Source: Serinus canaria (lineage: Eukaryota > Chordata > Aves > Passeriformes > Fringillidae). Taken from it: a DNA stretch of 64,000 nt. Where the stretch lies: positions 16,702,834-16,766,833 of the forward strand of contig NC_066327.1 of NCBI RefSeq assembly GCF_022539315.1, written 5' to 3'. Position 1 is the first letter of the stretch; each line of letters opens with the position of its first letter. Position numbers and translations under genes: made by a program. Under the pieces are notes generated by a model. It saw only the letters and a list, made by a program, of their open reading frames with translations, had not been told where the DNA came from and made no database searches. Positions 1-12,200 of this stretch are shown here, piece by piece.

Positions 1-1039
1 ACCCACCCTCCTGGGCACCAGGGCCTGCACGCTTCTCTGAGATGCAGGTGTTGGCAGAATCTGGACACTGTGCACAAACCATGTGCACAAACCACTTCTG
101 CTTCTTCACACACACCAGAGCTCTTTGCCTTTGGATGAGCACAAGAGATGGGTCTGACCACGTGGTGTGGGGGCACTCTCATGCACCCCCTGGCATCAGC
201 CAGCCTTGCACCTTGCACCAAGCATTGATGGGAGCTGAGCTTCTCAGAGGTGCACAGGGTGATCTTTGCTTGCGTCTTGTAACATTTCCAACTGCCCTGC
301 AAGTGAGGATGTCACTTCCAAGGAAGTGGGGAGTGGCTGTCTGTGTGCTGTGTGCTGATGTTCCAGGGACTTGGTGACACATGCTGCAGGAGTCTCTGCA
401 GCTGACTCGTTTTAAGAGTGTGAAGAGGACACCCTGGTCTTTTCCTCTGCTCCTGCCTGCTTTGCAGTGCAGCTCCCTGGCCTGGGGCTGCTGCAGGGGC
501 TCCTTGGGATTGGGAGACACACAGGAGCTGCTTTGTTTTCGGCAGAAAAGCAAGCAGAGGGTCCCTCAGCTGTTTGAGCACTGCCTCTGTGCTTTTGGTG
601 TGCTTTTGGCTCTGCCTCCCTGCACACCTTGTCCCCCCGCTGCCCGTCCTTGCCCTTCCCTGTGCCCTGTGCCCAGCTCAGAGCTGTGCAGCCTGTGGTG
701 TGCAGACACCTCTGCCATCCCCCTGGGGCAGGAGCCACCTGGCTAGACCGTGGGACCCCGGGGATGTGTCAGTGAACACCTGCACACTGGCTCCACACAG
801 TGCCCTTGGACAACCTTGCGAGCCCTGGTGCTGTGTCCCCTCAGCTCCCAGTGCACCGCAGGCACCAGGCAGGTCCTGTTTGGGCACTGCCCTGCTCAGG
901 TGTTGTTTGGCCCTAGCAGGGTGCAGGTGAAATGGACAAGGCAGAGGAAGCAGAAGGGGAGGAGGTGGCATGGTGGGCTCTGTGTGGAGGGCTCGCAGTG
1001 TCCCCAGGATCCCCGAGCTCCTGGCAGATGGCTGCAGCC

Positions 1040-1345
1040 CTCCCGCCCTGCTCCAAGGAATACAAATGTGCGGCAGATACGGTTACCCGGCCCGGCAGCG
1101 GTGTTGGCTTTCATCTGGATCGATATCCCCGCCGGCCTGCATCTGCGGGAGCGCTCAGCTGGCAGCACAGGCCTGCCCAGGAGCAGACACCCGTCCAGGC
1201 TCTGCTGCAGCCCCTGCCCGTCCGTGTGTCCGGCTGCCTCGGCGTGGAGGTAGCGCCGGTGCGGCCGCAGCCGCGCTGTCCGGCTCCGTCATGCGTAAAA
1301 TGTAATAAATAGGGCCATAAGCCTTTTACAAAGTCTATTTCCACT
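1040..1345. promoter_or_regulatory. CpG-rich block grading into an AT-rich motif cluster
   Basis: CpG dinucleotides are dense from about 1060 to 1295, while the DNA on either side is CpG-poor. The block runs into a short AT-rich stretch around 1296-1345 (aatgtaataaatagggcc and following). That mixture suggests a functional element such as an intronic enhancer or an alternative PPARGC1B promoter. No clear start codon with PGC-1 N-terminal coding was found. Assignment is by composition only. Confidence 0.3.
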
Positions 1346-4300
1346 CTTGGATCCGGGATTTAATGCATGGCTGCTTAGAGAGGCTGAGGATTTCAGGGGT
1401 CAGCAAGGCTAATTGCACTGCTGGAATAAAAGGGTGCGTGGTGAGGATCCTGCCCGCGGGCGGGAGCGGGTGCTGGGGGTCCCAGCCCCCCGCCCGCTGC
1501 CCCGGCCCTCTGCTCTCTGCCAGCAGTCTGGGAATGCCACAGCCAGGTGTGGCAGCTTGCCGAGGGCTGGGATCCCCAGGAAGGTCTCTTTTGGGGCCCA
1601 GGAGGCCGAGCCAGCTGGGGAGTCACATGCTGCAGGTGTTCGGTTCCCCGTTGCTCCATGGTGTCCGTGTGTGTCTGCCCAGGCATGGCTGGCTGGAGCG
1701 CTTGATCTTAGATTACCTGTAAGCCAGGGAAAGCCTCTGCGGGGCCAAGGGCCAGTGAGGATCAGGGCTGTCCCGGTGCCAGCTCAGCCCCAGCCTGCAG
1801 CATCTCCTTCAGCTGCAGAGAGGAGCTGGGTACCATCCTGCCAGGCTGTGCCAGCGGGCCCTGATGCCACAAACTGGGATATGAAGGGATGTGTGTCCCA
1901 TGCTGGGGAGACAGCACCACTGGGAATGGAGATGCACTGCTGAGGGAGAGACCTGAATGGGGGGGGTGCTCCAGTGCCGGGTGTGCTGGGTGGCCAGCGC
2001 AGGGCTGGGGTCAGGACCTGGACAGAGCTTTCCTGGAGGTGCCAGGGAGGGGCTGATGGGATGTGCGGGCTCTGCATCACCAGGACAACCAGCAGCCACA
2101 CGCGCCCTGTAAGGAGGGGGACCCAGATGCCCCAAGGCTGCCGGGCGTGCGGCCTGTGCCAGCCGCTCGCTCTTGCAGGGCTGGCAGGGCTGTGCCGCCG
2201 GCCACGGCAGATGGAGGACGCCAGCTCCGCTCAGTGACTCCGCTGGCTGATCCCGTCATCTCCATCTCGCGCCAAGTGCTGAAGTCGCCATGGAAACCAG
2301 CATGGCAGCAGCCTCGCCAGCATCCTCACTCCCAGCGCCCGGCCGGTGCCGCGCCGGTGCCGGCTGACCGGTGGCAGCCTCGGCCACCGCTGCTGGTCCC
2401 TGTTCCTCCAGGGCGTCAGTCCTGCCGCTGGGCTTGGGGATGCGCACGGGGCCCTCTCCTGGAGCCATGGCAGGGCCCAATCCATTAGAGCTCCTCCATC
2501 CTGCGGAGCCCTGCAGGAAGCACAAAGCAAAAGCCCGAGAGTATTGCTATTAATAGTACCTGCTCACAAAGTTATCTTTAGCTGCAGTGCTCCCACCTTC
2601 ATTCATAACAGCCATGGCACGGGCCTGACTCTTCCCCCTGCTGCTGGAGTGGCTTTGAGGTAACTCCGGCATCCCCAGGTGCCCCACTCGCCTGGGCTTC
2701 CACCACTCAGCAGCCTTTCCTCTGCCTGTGGAGAGGGTTGTGCTGCAAACCTTTCCCTGTAGTAGGAAATGGAGCTGGATTTCTTTTCCAGGGTTCATTT
2801 TTCTGTGGTGACCGTAACTCTGAACTCTGCTTGGCTTTGCCTCTCCTCCCACGTTGCTCCTGTGCAGCAGGATTGTGTCTTGCCAAAGGCTTTCTCCCTG
2901 GAGCATCCCTGCTGGAAGTCCAGGGCTGGTGCTGGGATTTTGCTTGATCAGTGGAGGAGGCAGTGCATGAAGTCGACTATTGGGGATGGAGTATTTTCCC
3001 CTTGTATTTCAGTGGGTGTTTTCATAGGTTTCAAGCTGTGGTCCACCCTTCCCAGCATCTTTCATCTCCAGAGCTCACACAGCTCCTGGGAGGGTGCAGG
3101 GCTTTGAAAGGGCTTTGAGGATTCAAGGGCTCATCCCACTGCTTTGAGGCAGCATCTCCCACCGTTGCCAGGGAAAGGCCTGTTGCTCCTATTCTTGAAC
3201 TCGGCAGTCACTGAGTTCCTCAGGTTCCTGGGTTAATCTGTTCCTGCCTTTAATGAGCTGCCTCATTAAAGTGTTTTTCCCTAATAACCAACCCTCCGGG
3301 CTGGGTGATGTTCAGCTGCAGACAACTGGAGACCTGCAGGCTGCAAAGGGCTGTTCAGGCTGTGTGTGGGGTGCAGGATGAGCACCATCCCTCTTCTCCC
3401 ACACGGTGCCAAAAAGGCTGTGAAGGGGGCAGCTCAAAGCACCCCAAATCTGCCTCTCCTGGACTCCAGCACCAGACCTACTGCACCCACAAACCACAGG
3501 GCAGGCTGTGTGAGGGTGGTGTCTGCCCTTGGGATGCAGCAAACAGGGGATACTGGGACTAACCCATCCTGCTGCAGAGTCTTCCTACAAGGTGTTCTTA
3601 CCCAGGAGTGTGCAGCACAGGGCTTGGACATCACCCTAGGAGCCAAACCTGTGGGTGCATGCCTGCACCCCTTGGGCTGGGAGGCATCTGCCCAGCCCTA
3701 ATGAGGGGGTTTGAGCTGCTTGCCTTGGTGCCTGGGAGCTGATCTGGCTGGTTTGGATAAATGAAAGTGGAAATCTCCCTCCTGGGGCCCTGCTCTGTGT
3801 GGAGGAGTGCGCACACAGCTTGCAACCGTGGCATCCTAGGAACATCCATCCTGCAGGCATCTGTCCCACCTGGTCCCCTTGTCCTGCAGGCATCTGTCCC
3901 ACCTCTCCCCCAGCTCCGTGGTGGCTGCCCTGGGCCAGCAGGAAGACTGGGAGCCCTTGGAGCAGTGGCTCCAAAGAAGCAGCTTCAGCAGAGCCTCTGG
4001 TGAAGCAGCAGCTGCCACAGCCCCTGTCCCCAGGCCGTGGTTTTTAGGGTGTCAATGATGCAAGGCAGGAAGGTGCCTGGTTCTGGGGCTGCTCCATTTA
4101 TATTTAGCTGACCCAGTTGCTGAGCGGGGGCTGCTGGTCCCTCCTGGTGCTGCACTTGGGGTGCTGTGAGGGAATGCAGCAGCAGCATCCGGCTGGGAGC
4201 GAAGGGCTGGGCTGCATCCTGCATCCCTGCATTCCTGCATCCCTGCACCCTGAGTCTGCTCTGGAAGGGCTGGACTGTGCTGGCACCCACCCTGCCACTA

Positions 4301-4849
4301 GCACCCCAGATCCCCCAGGGAAGGAGGAGCTATGGTGCCCCAGCAGAGGTGGAGAGGCAGCAATTGCTGCTGCAGGGAGCAGCCTGAGGTTGTGCACAGA
4401 CTGAGGCAGGAGCAGGCAGTGCTCCAGCCCCGTTCCTGGAGCCATCCCATGGGGTTCTCCAGCCTCAGCTCACCCCGCCAGCATCCTGCTGCTGTCTGTG
4501 GTGGGTGCTGCCGCTGTGTGAGGGGCTTCAGGGAACTCCTGGAAAGTGCTGGGCTGCCAAAACACATCCTCTCAGTGCCAAGCACCTGCGAGGCAGCTGC
4601 TTCCCCAGGGCAGGAAGGAGATAAAAAGAAAATCTCTTTCAAAGGCAGGGTGGCCTCCTCCCCAGGATCAGGGCATGTGGCCAGGATGCTTTCCCGAAAA
4701 GAGCCGCAATCCCTGCGTAGTGAGGGGCTGGAGGGGACATGGTGTTCCCATCCTGATGTCCCTGTGGCTGCGTGTTTCCAGGGCTGTTGTGGTTGGCACA
4801 CCTGGAGAAAGGCGAGTCCCCAAGGCAGGTCAGAGCAAAGCACTTGCTG

Positions 4850-5050
4850 CGGAAAGGGAAATTAATTATGGGCACTTTGCTGCACTCCAAGTGACTGCAA
4901 AGGCTGATGTTTCTTCTGTTGGCCCATAAACTAATTGTAACGGCGAAACCTCAACAAAAGCCAGGCTCTTAAATGCTTTCTTAATTAATAATTCTCAATA
5001 ATCACTTGACGTCAATGACCAATTAAAACTTTGGAGAAGGGAAGTCGTTG
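4850..5050. promoter_or_regulatory. AT-rich intronic island with a perfect cAMP response element
   Basis: The base composition drops abruptly to AT-rich over roughly 200 bp inside GC-rich intron. The island contains the full palindromic CRE TGACGTCA at 5007-5014, directly followed by a CCAAT-like motif (gaccaatt, 5017-5024) and preceded by ttaattaataatt. CRE sites bind CREB/ATF factors, which are known regulators of the PGC-1 family (best documented for PGC-1alpha). It is read as a candidate enhancer of PPARGC1B; conservation was not tested. Confidence 0.4.
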
Positions 5051-5654
5051 TTAAGTGCCCAGTACCTTTGCTCCTCCAGTCTCTGCAGCTCTGATGAATC
5101 CTGCAGAAAAGCACCGGGAGGGCCAAGCCCGATGTTTTTAAAGGAAAACATTAAGCAGGAAAAACGTGAATATTCACGTGAGTGTCCACAGGGACAAGAG
5201 CAGGGAAGCTGAGCAGTCACTTGGCTCTGCTGCTCCCTGCTGAGCAGCCAGCAAGGGATGTCAATACAGGCACCCAGAGGGTGGCACCAGGGGTGCCCCT
5301 TTCCTGCCCCTCTGCTGTTCTAAGCTCCCACAGACAGCACGAGTGGAAGGGCATTTTTTCAAGGAGTCCATATTCCAGGGGTCTTTAAGATCCTGCTGAA
5401 TGTCCTGTCCCATGGTGGGTCCTTGATTTGTCATGTGCCTCCTTCTCCTCCTTCTCTTTCTCCTCCTCCTTCCCACAGTCTGTCTGAGGTCAGCGTCTCC
5501 CAGCTCGGCCCTGCCAGGCCTGAAAGCATCATCAGCTGGATTTTATTGGGTGGGAGTTGAGTGGTCCCCAATCCATCTCCTGTTAAGTGGAGCCTTTGGA
5601 AAGCTGCCATTCATCTCCCTGCAGTGCTGGTGGCTGCAGCGCAGTGCTGGGAGG

Positions 5655-5702
5655 GTTAATGTCCTCCTCCTCCTTCTTCTCCTCCTCCTCCTCCTTCTCT
5701 CA
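5655..5702. repeat. (CTC/CTT)n pyrimidine-rich simple repeat
   Basis: Imperfect CTC and CTT trinucleotides run for nearly 50 bp (tcctcctcctccttcttctc and following). A shorter similar tract is at 5434-5472. These are simple repeats in intron 1. Confidence 0.7.
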
Positions 5703-7307
5703 GCTTCACAGCCATCTTAAAAACTGCTGGAGCCAGGGCTGTGCACTCCCTGCTCCCACTCCTTTTACAGTATGGGCTGGCTGGCCAGGGAGCCCGGCCG
5801 GCTCCTCCATCCATCCAACTCTTTTCCTTCTTTGGATGTGCCCTGCTCCGGCTGCCCAGGCAGTGCCTCCCCCCATGGGACCCGTGCCCCTGGCAAGGGG
5901 CGATGCCCGGGCCCAGGGGCTGCCATGGCTGGGCTCAGCAGTGCCAGGGTGAGATTTTTGCCCACGTTTCTCCAGGACAGCGCTGGGTGTCTGCCAAGGT
6001 GGATGCCAGAGGCTCCCGGGCACTGAGTGGGCACTTTATACCTGCAAATCCCTTGGCGGGCACTGGGAAATCCTCCCATGGGAAAGGTAGGAGAGGGTCC
6101 GAGCTGGCAGCCAGAGGAGGGTGAGGAGCGTGACAGAGGGGGCAAGGAGCTTTGTGGCAGAGTATCCCATCCACAATGGGCACGGGCTGCTCCCAGCAGG
6201 GCAGCAGCAGTCCTGCAGTGGGAAAGGCAGTGGGAGCCCTGCAGTGCAGGGAGCAGGGAGGGCAGAGCCTCAGGCAGGCAGGCTCTGCTCCCCACTGAGC
6301 TCCTGCCCTGCCTGTCACCCCTCACAGCTGGCTCGGGGGGTCCCTGGGGGTCCTGGGGGTGTTGCTGGCGGCCGTGGGAGAGTTGCTGAGCCTGTGCTGA
6401 TGGCCAGGCACAGCCCCAGCCCTCTGTGTGTCAGGACAGCAGCAGCACGTGCTCCTGCCTCTGTACCCCAGTGTGGCCTCTTACCCAAATACCAGCCACT
6501 GCCCGAGGGTTTGTGCCCCTCCTGAGCCGGGGGAAAGCAGGGGAAAGGCCTCTGGGGCCGAGGGGGAGGCAGAAACAGGGTGTCCCTGTGTCCCCTCTGT
6601 GCTGCTTCAGCAGATGTCAGCACAGGGAGCAGGAGGAGGTCACCCAGGGATCACATCTGGGCATTTTTTGGGTTGCTGAAAGTCCGTGCATAGGATGGTG
6701 CCTGAAAAGGCAATGAGGGGAGAAAGGGGAGCAGCCCCAAAAGGCACAGGGAGGTCTTTGGTGCTGCAGGTTCCCGTGGGTCAGTGGCAGGAACAGTGGG
6801 GACACTCTGGGGGGCCAAGGACTTGTCATTCCAAGTGGCTTTTTCATGAGCCCCGTGCCTGTCCTGCCTGTCCCTGTATGGGGACAGCAGCCTGGGGTGT
6901 GAGATCCCTCGTGTCCCTGGTGTCCCTGCAGCCACCAGGCTCAGGGCAGGGACTGTCACCTCTGTCCCTGCTGGTGATGCTCCTGGGGCTGTGTCCCACC
7001 CTCCCAGTGCCCAGCTGTGACAGGGTGGGTGTGCAGCAGGAGTGCCAGGCAGGTTCTCAGTCCCCTCCCTAGCAGGTGGTACAGTGGGCACCAGGCTGCC
7101 TCTACTGCTGCCACCACTCCACCCCATTGTCCCCAAGGAGGATGAGGCAGCCCCAGCAGACCTCAGCCCCAGCTTGGGAGGCCCTTGAGAGGTCCCAGTA
7201 GCAGTGTGGGGGGCAGGACTGGTGCTGCTGTGGGTCCAGCTGCTCTCCAGCAGGGATGGTGAATGGCTTAACCCTCTCCTGGCATTGCCAGCCTCCTGCT
7301 TGGGTGG

Positions 7308-7387
7308 ATGCAGCAGGATGGGATGCAGCAGGATGGGATGCAGCAGGATGGGATGGCAGCAGGATGGGATGGCAGCAGGATGGGATG
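7308..7387. repeat. Short tandem repeat (gcagcaggatggga unit)
   Basis: Five consecutive copies of a 15 to 17-bp unit, gcagcaggatggga with a short variable spacer, lie in intron 1. It is a small minisatellite-like array with no other visible function. Confidence 0.75.
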
Positions 7388-8159
7388 CCTGGAGTTCTGT
7401 CCTGCTTGGCCCCACCTCAATGGCACTCAGTGCCAGCAGTGGGGGGATGGCTGCTGTGAGTCCCAGGCTGGTGCCAGCAGTGGGGGATGGCTGCTGAGAG
7501 TCCCAGCAGGACCACAGCCCAGCCTGGCTGCCTGGCCATCCCTCCTTTTCACCCCTTTGTCCCAGATGTGCTGCTGGAGTCACGCAGGCCTCCTGCCAAA
7601 GGATGGGTGGCTTTCCTGTGGCTCCCCTGCTGCCAGAGCCTGGGATGGCTCCTCACCCAAGGCAGCCACGGTGCCAGTGCTCAGCCTGGCTGCACTTGCT
7701 GTCTCCCTGGCACTACAGGCAGGGGATTGTCTGCCAAGCACCGGGGTCACGCCAGGATTTATCTCTCTGCTGCACATCCCAGAGGAGAGGAGATGGAGGC
7801 ACCCATAGCTCCCTGCCCCTCCTGCCTCTCTGCTCCAGCTTTGGCTGCTTTGGTTGAGGAAGATCCCTGATTTTGGCAGCAGGGAAGCCATGGGAAAGCC
7901 ACCTGTCCTTTGCCAGAAACCTGGGGACCCTCACCAGGAAAAGGGGGACCCCCTTCCCTCCCAGGCAGGACCTGCTCATGCCAGCACATCCCACAGTAAA
8001 CCCTTGTGGGATGCAGGGTGGGGGATTTACACTCAGTCTCATCTCTCAGGAGACACCCACGGAAAAGGTTCGTGGATTATTTTATGCTTTGCACCCAGTT
8101 TGGGCTAATGTGATCCTGAGGATGTGTTCAGGCAGCCCCAGCCATGGGTGAGGGGAGCA

Positions 8160-8560
8160 TCAGTGCAGCCCCTGGCTCCTCTCACACCAAAGCCAGCAGC
8201 TGCAGGATAATAAATGAGGAGTCTAAATTTAGACCCTGTGTCTGGAGCAGCGTCACGGCGTTGCCAGAGGGTTTTACCATTCACCACAGGCAGGTTTCCC
8301 TGCTCCTCCAGCTCCATGCCACCTCTGCAGAAAAGCTCATCAAAGACATCCAGCTGGAAAAGCATCCTGAACAGAAAATCTGATACCTGCACAAAATCTC
8401 TGTGCCCACCGAGGGATGACAGAGCAGAGCATTCCAGGGAGCCTTGGAAGGAGCTGGCCTGGGGCCCGCTTCCTTTGGCAAAGGCTTTATTTTGTTGCAC
8501 AGAATTTCGTAGTAAAGAAAACAGGGATGGAGCCATCCCTTGTGCCACCCCAGCCCCGTG
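8160..8560. promoter_or_regulatory. Lower-GC intronic island with a palindromic MEF2-type site
   Basis: At 8221-8234 there is a perfect 14-bp palindrome, GTCTAAATTTAGAC. Its core CTAAATTTAG (8223-8232) fits the MEF2 consensus YTAWWWWTAR. The surrounding 300-400 bp is less GC-rich and less repetitive than neighbouring intron. MEF2 factors activate PGC-1 genes in muscle, so an intronic muscle enhancer is plausible. This is inferred from motif and composition only. Confidence 0.3.
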
Positions 8561-9102
8561 GCTGCTCCTGTCCCAGCTGACAGGGAATCCGTGTTGAAAT
8601 TCCAGGAGAGGCTGGAGTGTTGTGCAAAGAGCCCTTGCAGAGCCAGGCTGTGCTTTCCTGGCAGCCCAGAGTGCCAGGCTGCTACTGGCTGGGGAATGAG
8701 GGGATTTGCATGAAGATTCCTGGTGCTGCCTCTGGGATTTTCCCGGTGTGTTGCAATGTCAGAGGGTGTTGGGAACAGATGCTGTCCACTGCTGGCTCCT
8801 CCTGGCCTGGGGAAGAGGAGGCAAAGCCAAACACTGAGCCCTTGCCAGGAGGTGTGAGTGTGGCAGGGACAGCTGGTGACAGGAGTGTGACCAGCTCTGC
8901 CCAGGCCTTCCTTTGTGGCTCACAGCACCAGGACTTTTTCCCTGCACCCTTCCTTCCACAGGGGGTTCCTGCACCTCCCAGGGATGGGAAATGCCAAGGT
9001 GAGCACAGTGCTGGGTAAAACTCACCAGCAGTGGGGCCAACAGGCCCTTCCCACTGCCTGCACAACCCCACATCTCTGCTCCCACCGGGGCACCGTGGAA
9101 GC

Positions 9103-9234
9103 TGTGGCTGCCCCTGGATCCCTGGCAGTGCCCAAGGCCAGGCTGGATGGGGCTTGGAGCACGCTGGGATATGGAAGGTGGAACAAAATCTTGAAGGTTC
9201 CCTCCCAGTGCAAACTTTTCCATGATTCTGTGAA
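9103..9234 (+). mobile_element. CR1 LINE 3' fragment
   Basis: The sequence matches the remembered 3' tail of avian CR1: a phrase like ccctggatccctggcagtgc, then gcttggagca, then wording like ggaacaaaatcttgaaggtt, ending in ccatgattctgtg at the CR1 3' terminus. Only the last ~130 bp is present, a normal 5' truncation. Inserted in the sense orientation of the host gene. Confidence 0.65.
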
Positions 9235-12200
9235 AGTGCACAACCTTCCCTGGGCCCGCCCGTGGTGCCAGCTGTGCCTTGGCATTACAGGGACACTTGA
9301 GGACACCCCAAGGATGCCCCACGGGCAGAGCTGGCTCCCAGCTGTGCTGGGGGAGAGCAGCACATGGTGGTGGGGGTCAGTGAGCCCCTGCCTGCCCTCT
9401 GCATCCCGGGGCACCCCAGGGAGGGCCAGCCCCTCGGCCAAAGCAGGCGTGGCGTGTTCAGCGTGGGGACAGAGGCACCCACAGAGCTTGGGCAGCTGCC
9501 CAGGGCACTGGCAGCCGTTTGGGAGGAGGAGGAGGAGGAGGAAGGCACCTGACTGCCAGGCCGGAGTCCAACTAGTTGAAACAGCTCCCGTTGTGGTTTG
9601 CATAACGCAGCCTGGCTCAGCCAGCTCTGGGTACACATGGTGTCACCTGGCCACCAGGCTGGCGGTGGGGCTGGGTGGGCAGGCTGAAGGGCTGCCTCTC
9701 TGGTGCCCACCATGCCCTCTGTGCCTTGCTGTCAGGCCTGGAGGGGCAGGGCTGGCTGTTCTCCTCCAGTGCAGCCCCAGCTGTGGGGCTGTGGCCCAGC
9801 AGTGTCCCCTCAGTGCCACACCGAGCACAGCCCTGTCCTGCTGCCCTGCCTCCCTGCAGGACCCTCCAAGGTGACACTGCAGGCTATGACGAGGGCTCCT
9901 GGCCAGGCTCCCACATGGCAGCCCCTGCCACGGGGGCAGCAGAGGCAGAGGGATGGATAAGAGCGGGTGGATAAGAGCGAGGCAGGGCTGGGAGCTGGAG
10001 CTGCTCACATCTCACATGACTGGGGAGCTGCTGCCAGGCTCTGGGGCCATGCAAAGTGCATGGAGGTGGCACAGCAAGGCAGGCCTGAGCACCCTTAACC
10101 CCTGCCAGCCCTGCATGGGCTTTCAGACCACCTGGCATGTGGCACTGCCAGGCTAGAGGTGGCTTCCCCCACCCCAGAAGGGACCCCTGACTCTGATGGT
10201 CCCAACCCAGGGGTGGCTGCTGGGTCAGAGCAGTTCCTGTCAGACCCAGAGCTCAGGGCTGGCTTTCAGGCCAGCCTGCCCTGGGGTCTCTGGCTTTCTG
10301 TTGATCCCTGGATTAGCTGGGGTCAGAAATAGAGGGGAACAAGGCCTGGGGGCAGGCAAGCTCAGGGCAAGGTGGCACAGCACGTGGAGCAGTTAAAGGA
10401 TCTGATTTAGTGTAAGAACTTGAGCTTGTGGGCTTCACCCCAACTGGTTTGGGAGGAGGAGAGGGGCCCCCAGCTGGTTTGGGAAGAGCAGAGGGGCCCC
10501 AGCTGCTGCTGCAGGGAGCGGCCAGACCCCTCCTCTCGTGCCCTGTTGGAGCCTGCCTGGGGTTTTGGGGAGGGGAAAGGTGTGGTCCCTCACAGGAGAG
10601 AATTTGGAATAGAACAAAGCTTTGTGGATGTGGGTTTGCATGTGCTCCTGAAGGAGCTTCTTGCCCTCATAGGGTTCTTCTATCTGGAGATCTTGGAGCT
10701 GTTTCTTTCCAGGGTGAGTCAGTTGTTTGCAGAGTAGGAAGCCCGAGGAAAGCAGCACCAGCTCCAGTCTGTGGCTCGCAGAAATGCTTCCTGCAGAGCC
10801 AAAAAGCAGGGGCAGAGCCCAGCCCTGGGGCAGGTGGCCTGGCTGGGACAGCTGACAGTGCCTGGGTGCAGACCCGGACACAGCAAAGCCTTGTGCAGCC
10901 CCAGGAAATCCCCAGAGCAAACAGGTTGTGCTGCTGTGTGCCCAGCCTGCCCAGAGCTGCTGCTCAGGGTTCTCACCTCCAGCATCCACCTGGGAGCGTG
11001 TCCCTGCATTCCCAGGCCTGCTGGGACCTGCTCTCCTCCCACCTTTCCCACAGAACTGGACTGGTGTCAATACTGATTATCACTTTATCCCAGGGACTCC
11101 CGATGCCCACCTGGAAAATGCCCAGCTGGCAGCACTGCCCCTCCCCAGCAGCTTAGTGGGCACAGAGGCGTCAGAGCAGAGGCACGAGGTGACCACGTGG
11201 TGACCACACTGGGTGGTGACAGTCCCCTCTGGCCAGGACACCTGCAGAAAATGGGCAATAATTTATTTGGGTGTAGCGAGATGGGGGAGGAAAGGGAGCC
11301 CCTGATTCAGGAGGAGAAGATGGGGGCACTCACCTCTTGTAGGGTGCCAGGTTTGTGCAGGGCAGAAGCAGGAGCTGGCATGGGCAGTGCAGCAGTGAGG
11401 GGTGGCCAGCAGTGCCCACTCACCCACCTGGCACAGCTGGGGCTTCCAGCTGCACTGGGCAGGCTGGGCAGGGGCTAAGGACAGATGTGAGTGGTTTGGA
11501 GGGTAAAGACAGATGTGAGTGTTTTTTCCCCTTGCACAGAGGTTTGCATCCTCATGCATCCAGCTGAAAACTTCATTTTCACGTGGGATCTGGGCACGGT
11601 GGGGGCTCCTGGAGGGTCCGACTGAGGGTTGGTGCTGGTGGCCTGAGCCCCAGCAGGGCAGGGCTGTCCCTGCAGAGTGCTGGGGCTGGGCTGGCTGCGA
11701 GGTCAGGCTAATGCAGGAAGATCCTCCTTGTGCCTTCTTAACCCCAGCTTGAACCTTCCCCGTCTCCTGCCTCGGCCTGATTAGCACTAAGAGGCTGCTG
11801 GTGGCACCAGCAGTGCCAGCCCACGGTGCCTTCCATGGCAGGGGACACCTGAACCCCCTCAGAAGCAGCAGGGTGGGCAGGAGCTGGGCTTTCCCCCTGC
11901 CCTGCTGCCACCTCCGTGCCAGGAGGGCTCCCAGCAGGGGCACCTGGTCCAGGCAGTCCCTGTTCCTCAGCAGAGCATCAGTGAGCTGTGGAAGGGCTGC
12001 TGTGCCCTGGGGAGGTGAAGGATGTGCTGCAGGTGATGGGGACAGAGCTGGCAGGGGGTGGCAGCGGGCTGGGGCAGCTGGCAGGCATCAGGTTCTCTCC
12101 ACCTGCTTGTCAGGTGTGGAAGGGGCAGGACTGGGCCCGGAGTGACCTCAGCTCTGTCACACAGGGTGACACCAGAATGTGCTGGGAATCCCAGCCCTTG

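Noticed and set aside
6651..7583. 310-codon minus-strand open frame in intron 1
   Set aside because: Overlaps the gcagcaggatggga tandem repeat and shows no domain.
8915..9874. 319-codon plus-strand open frame in intron 1
   Set aside because: It runs through a CR1 fragment and compositionally biased sequence without any recognisable protein feature.
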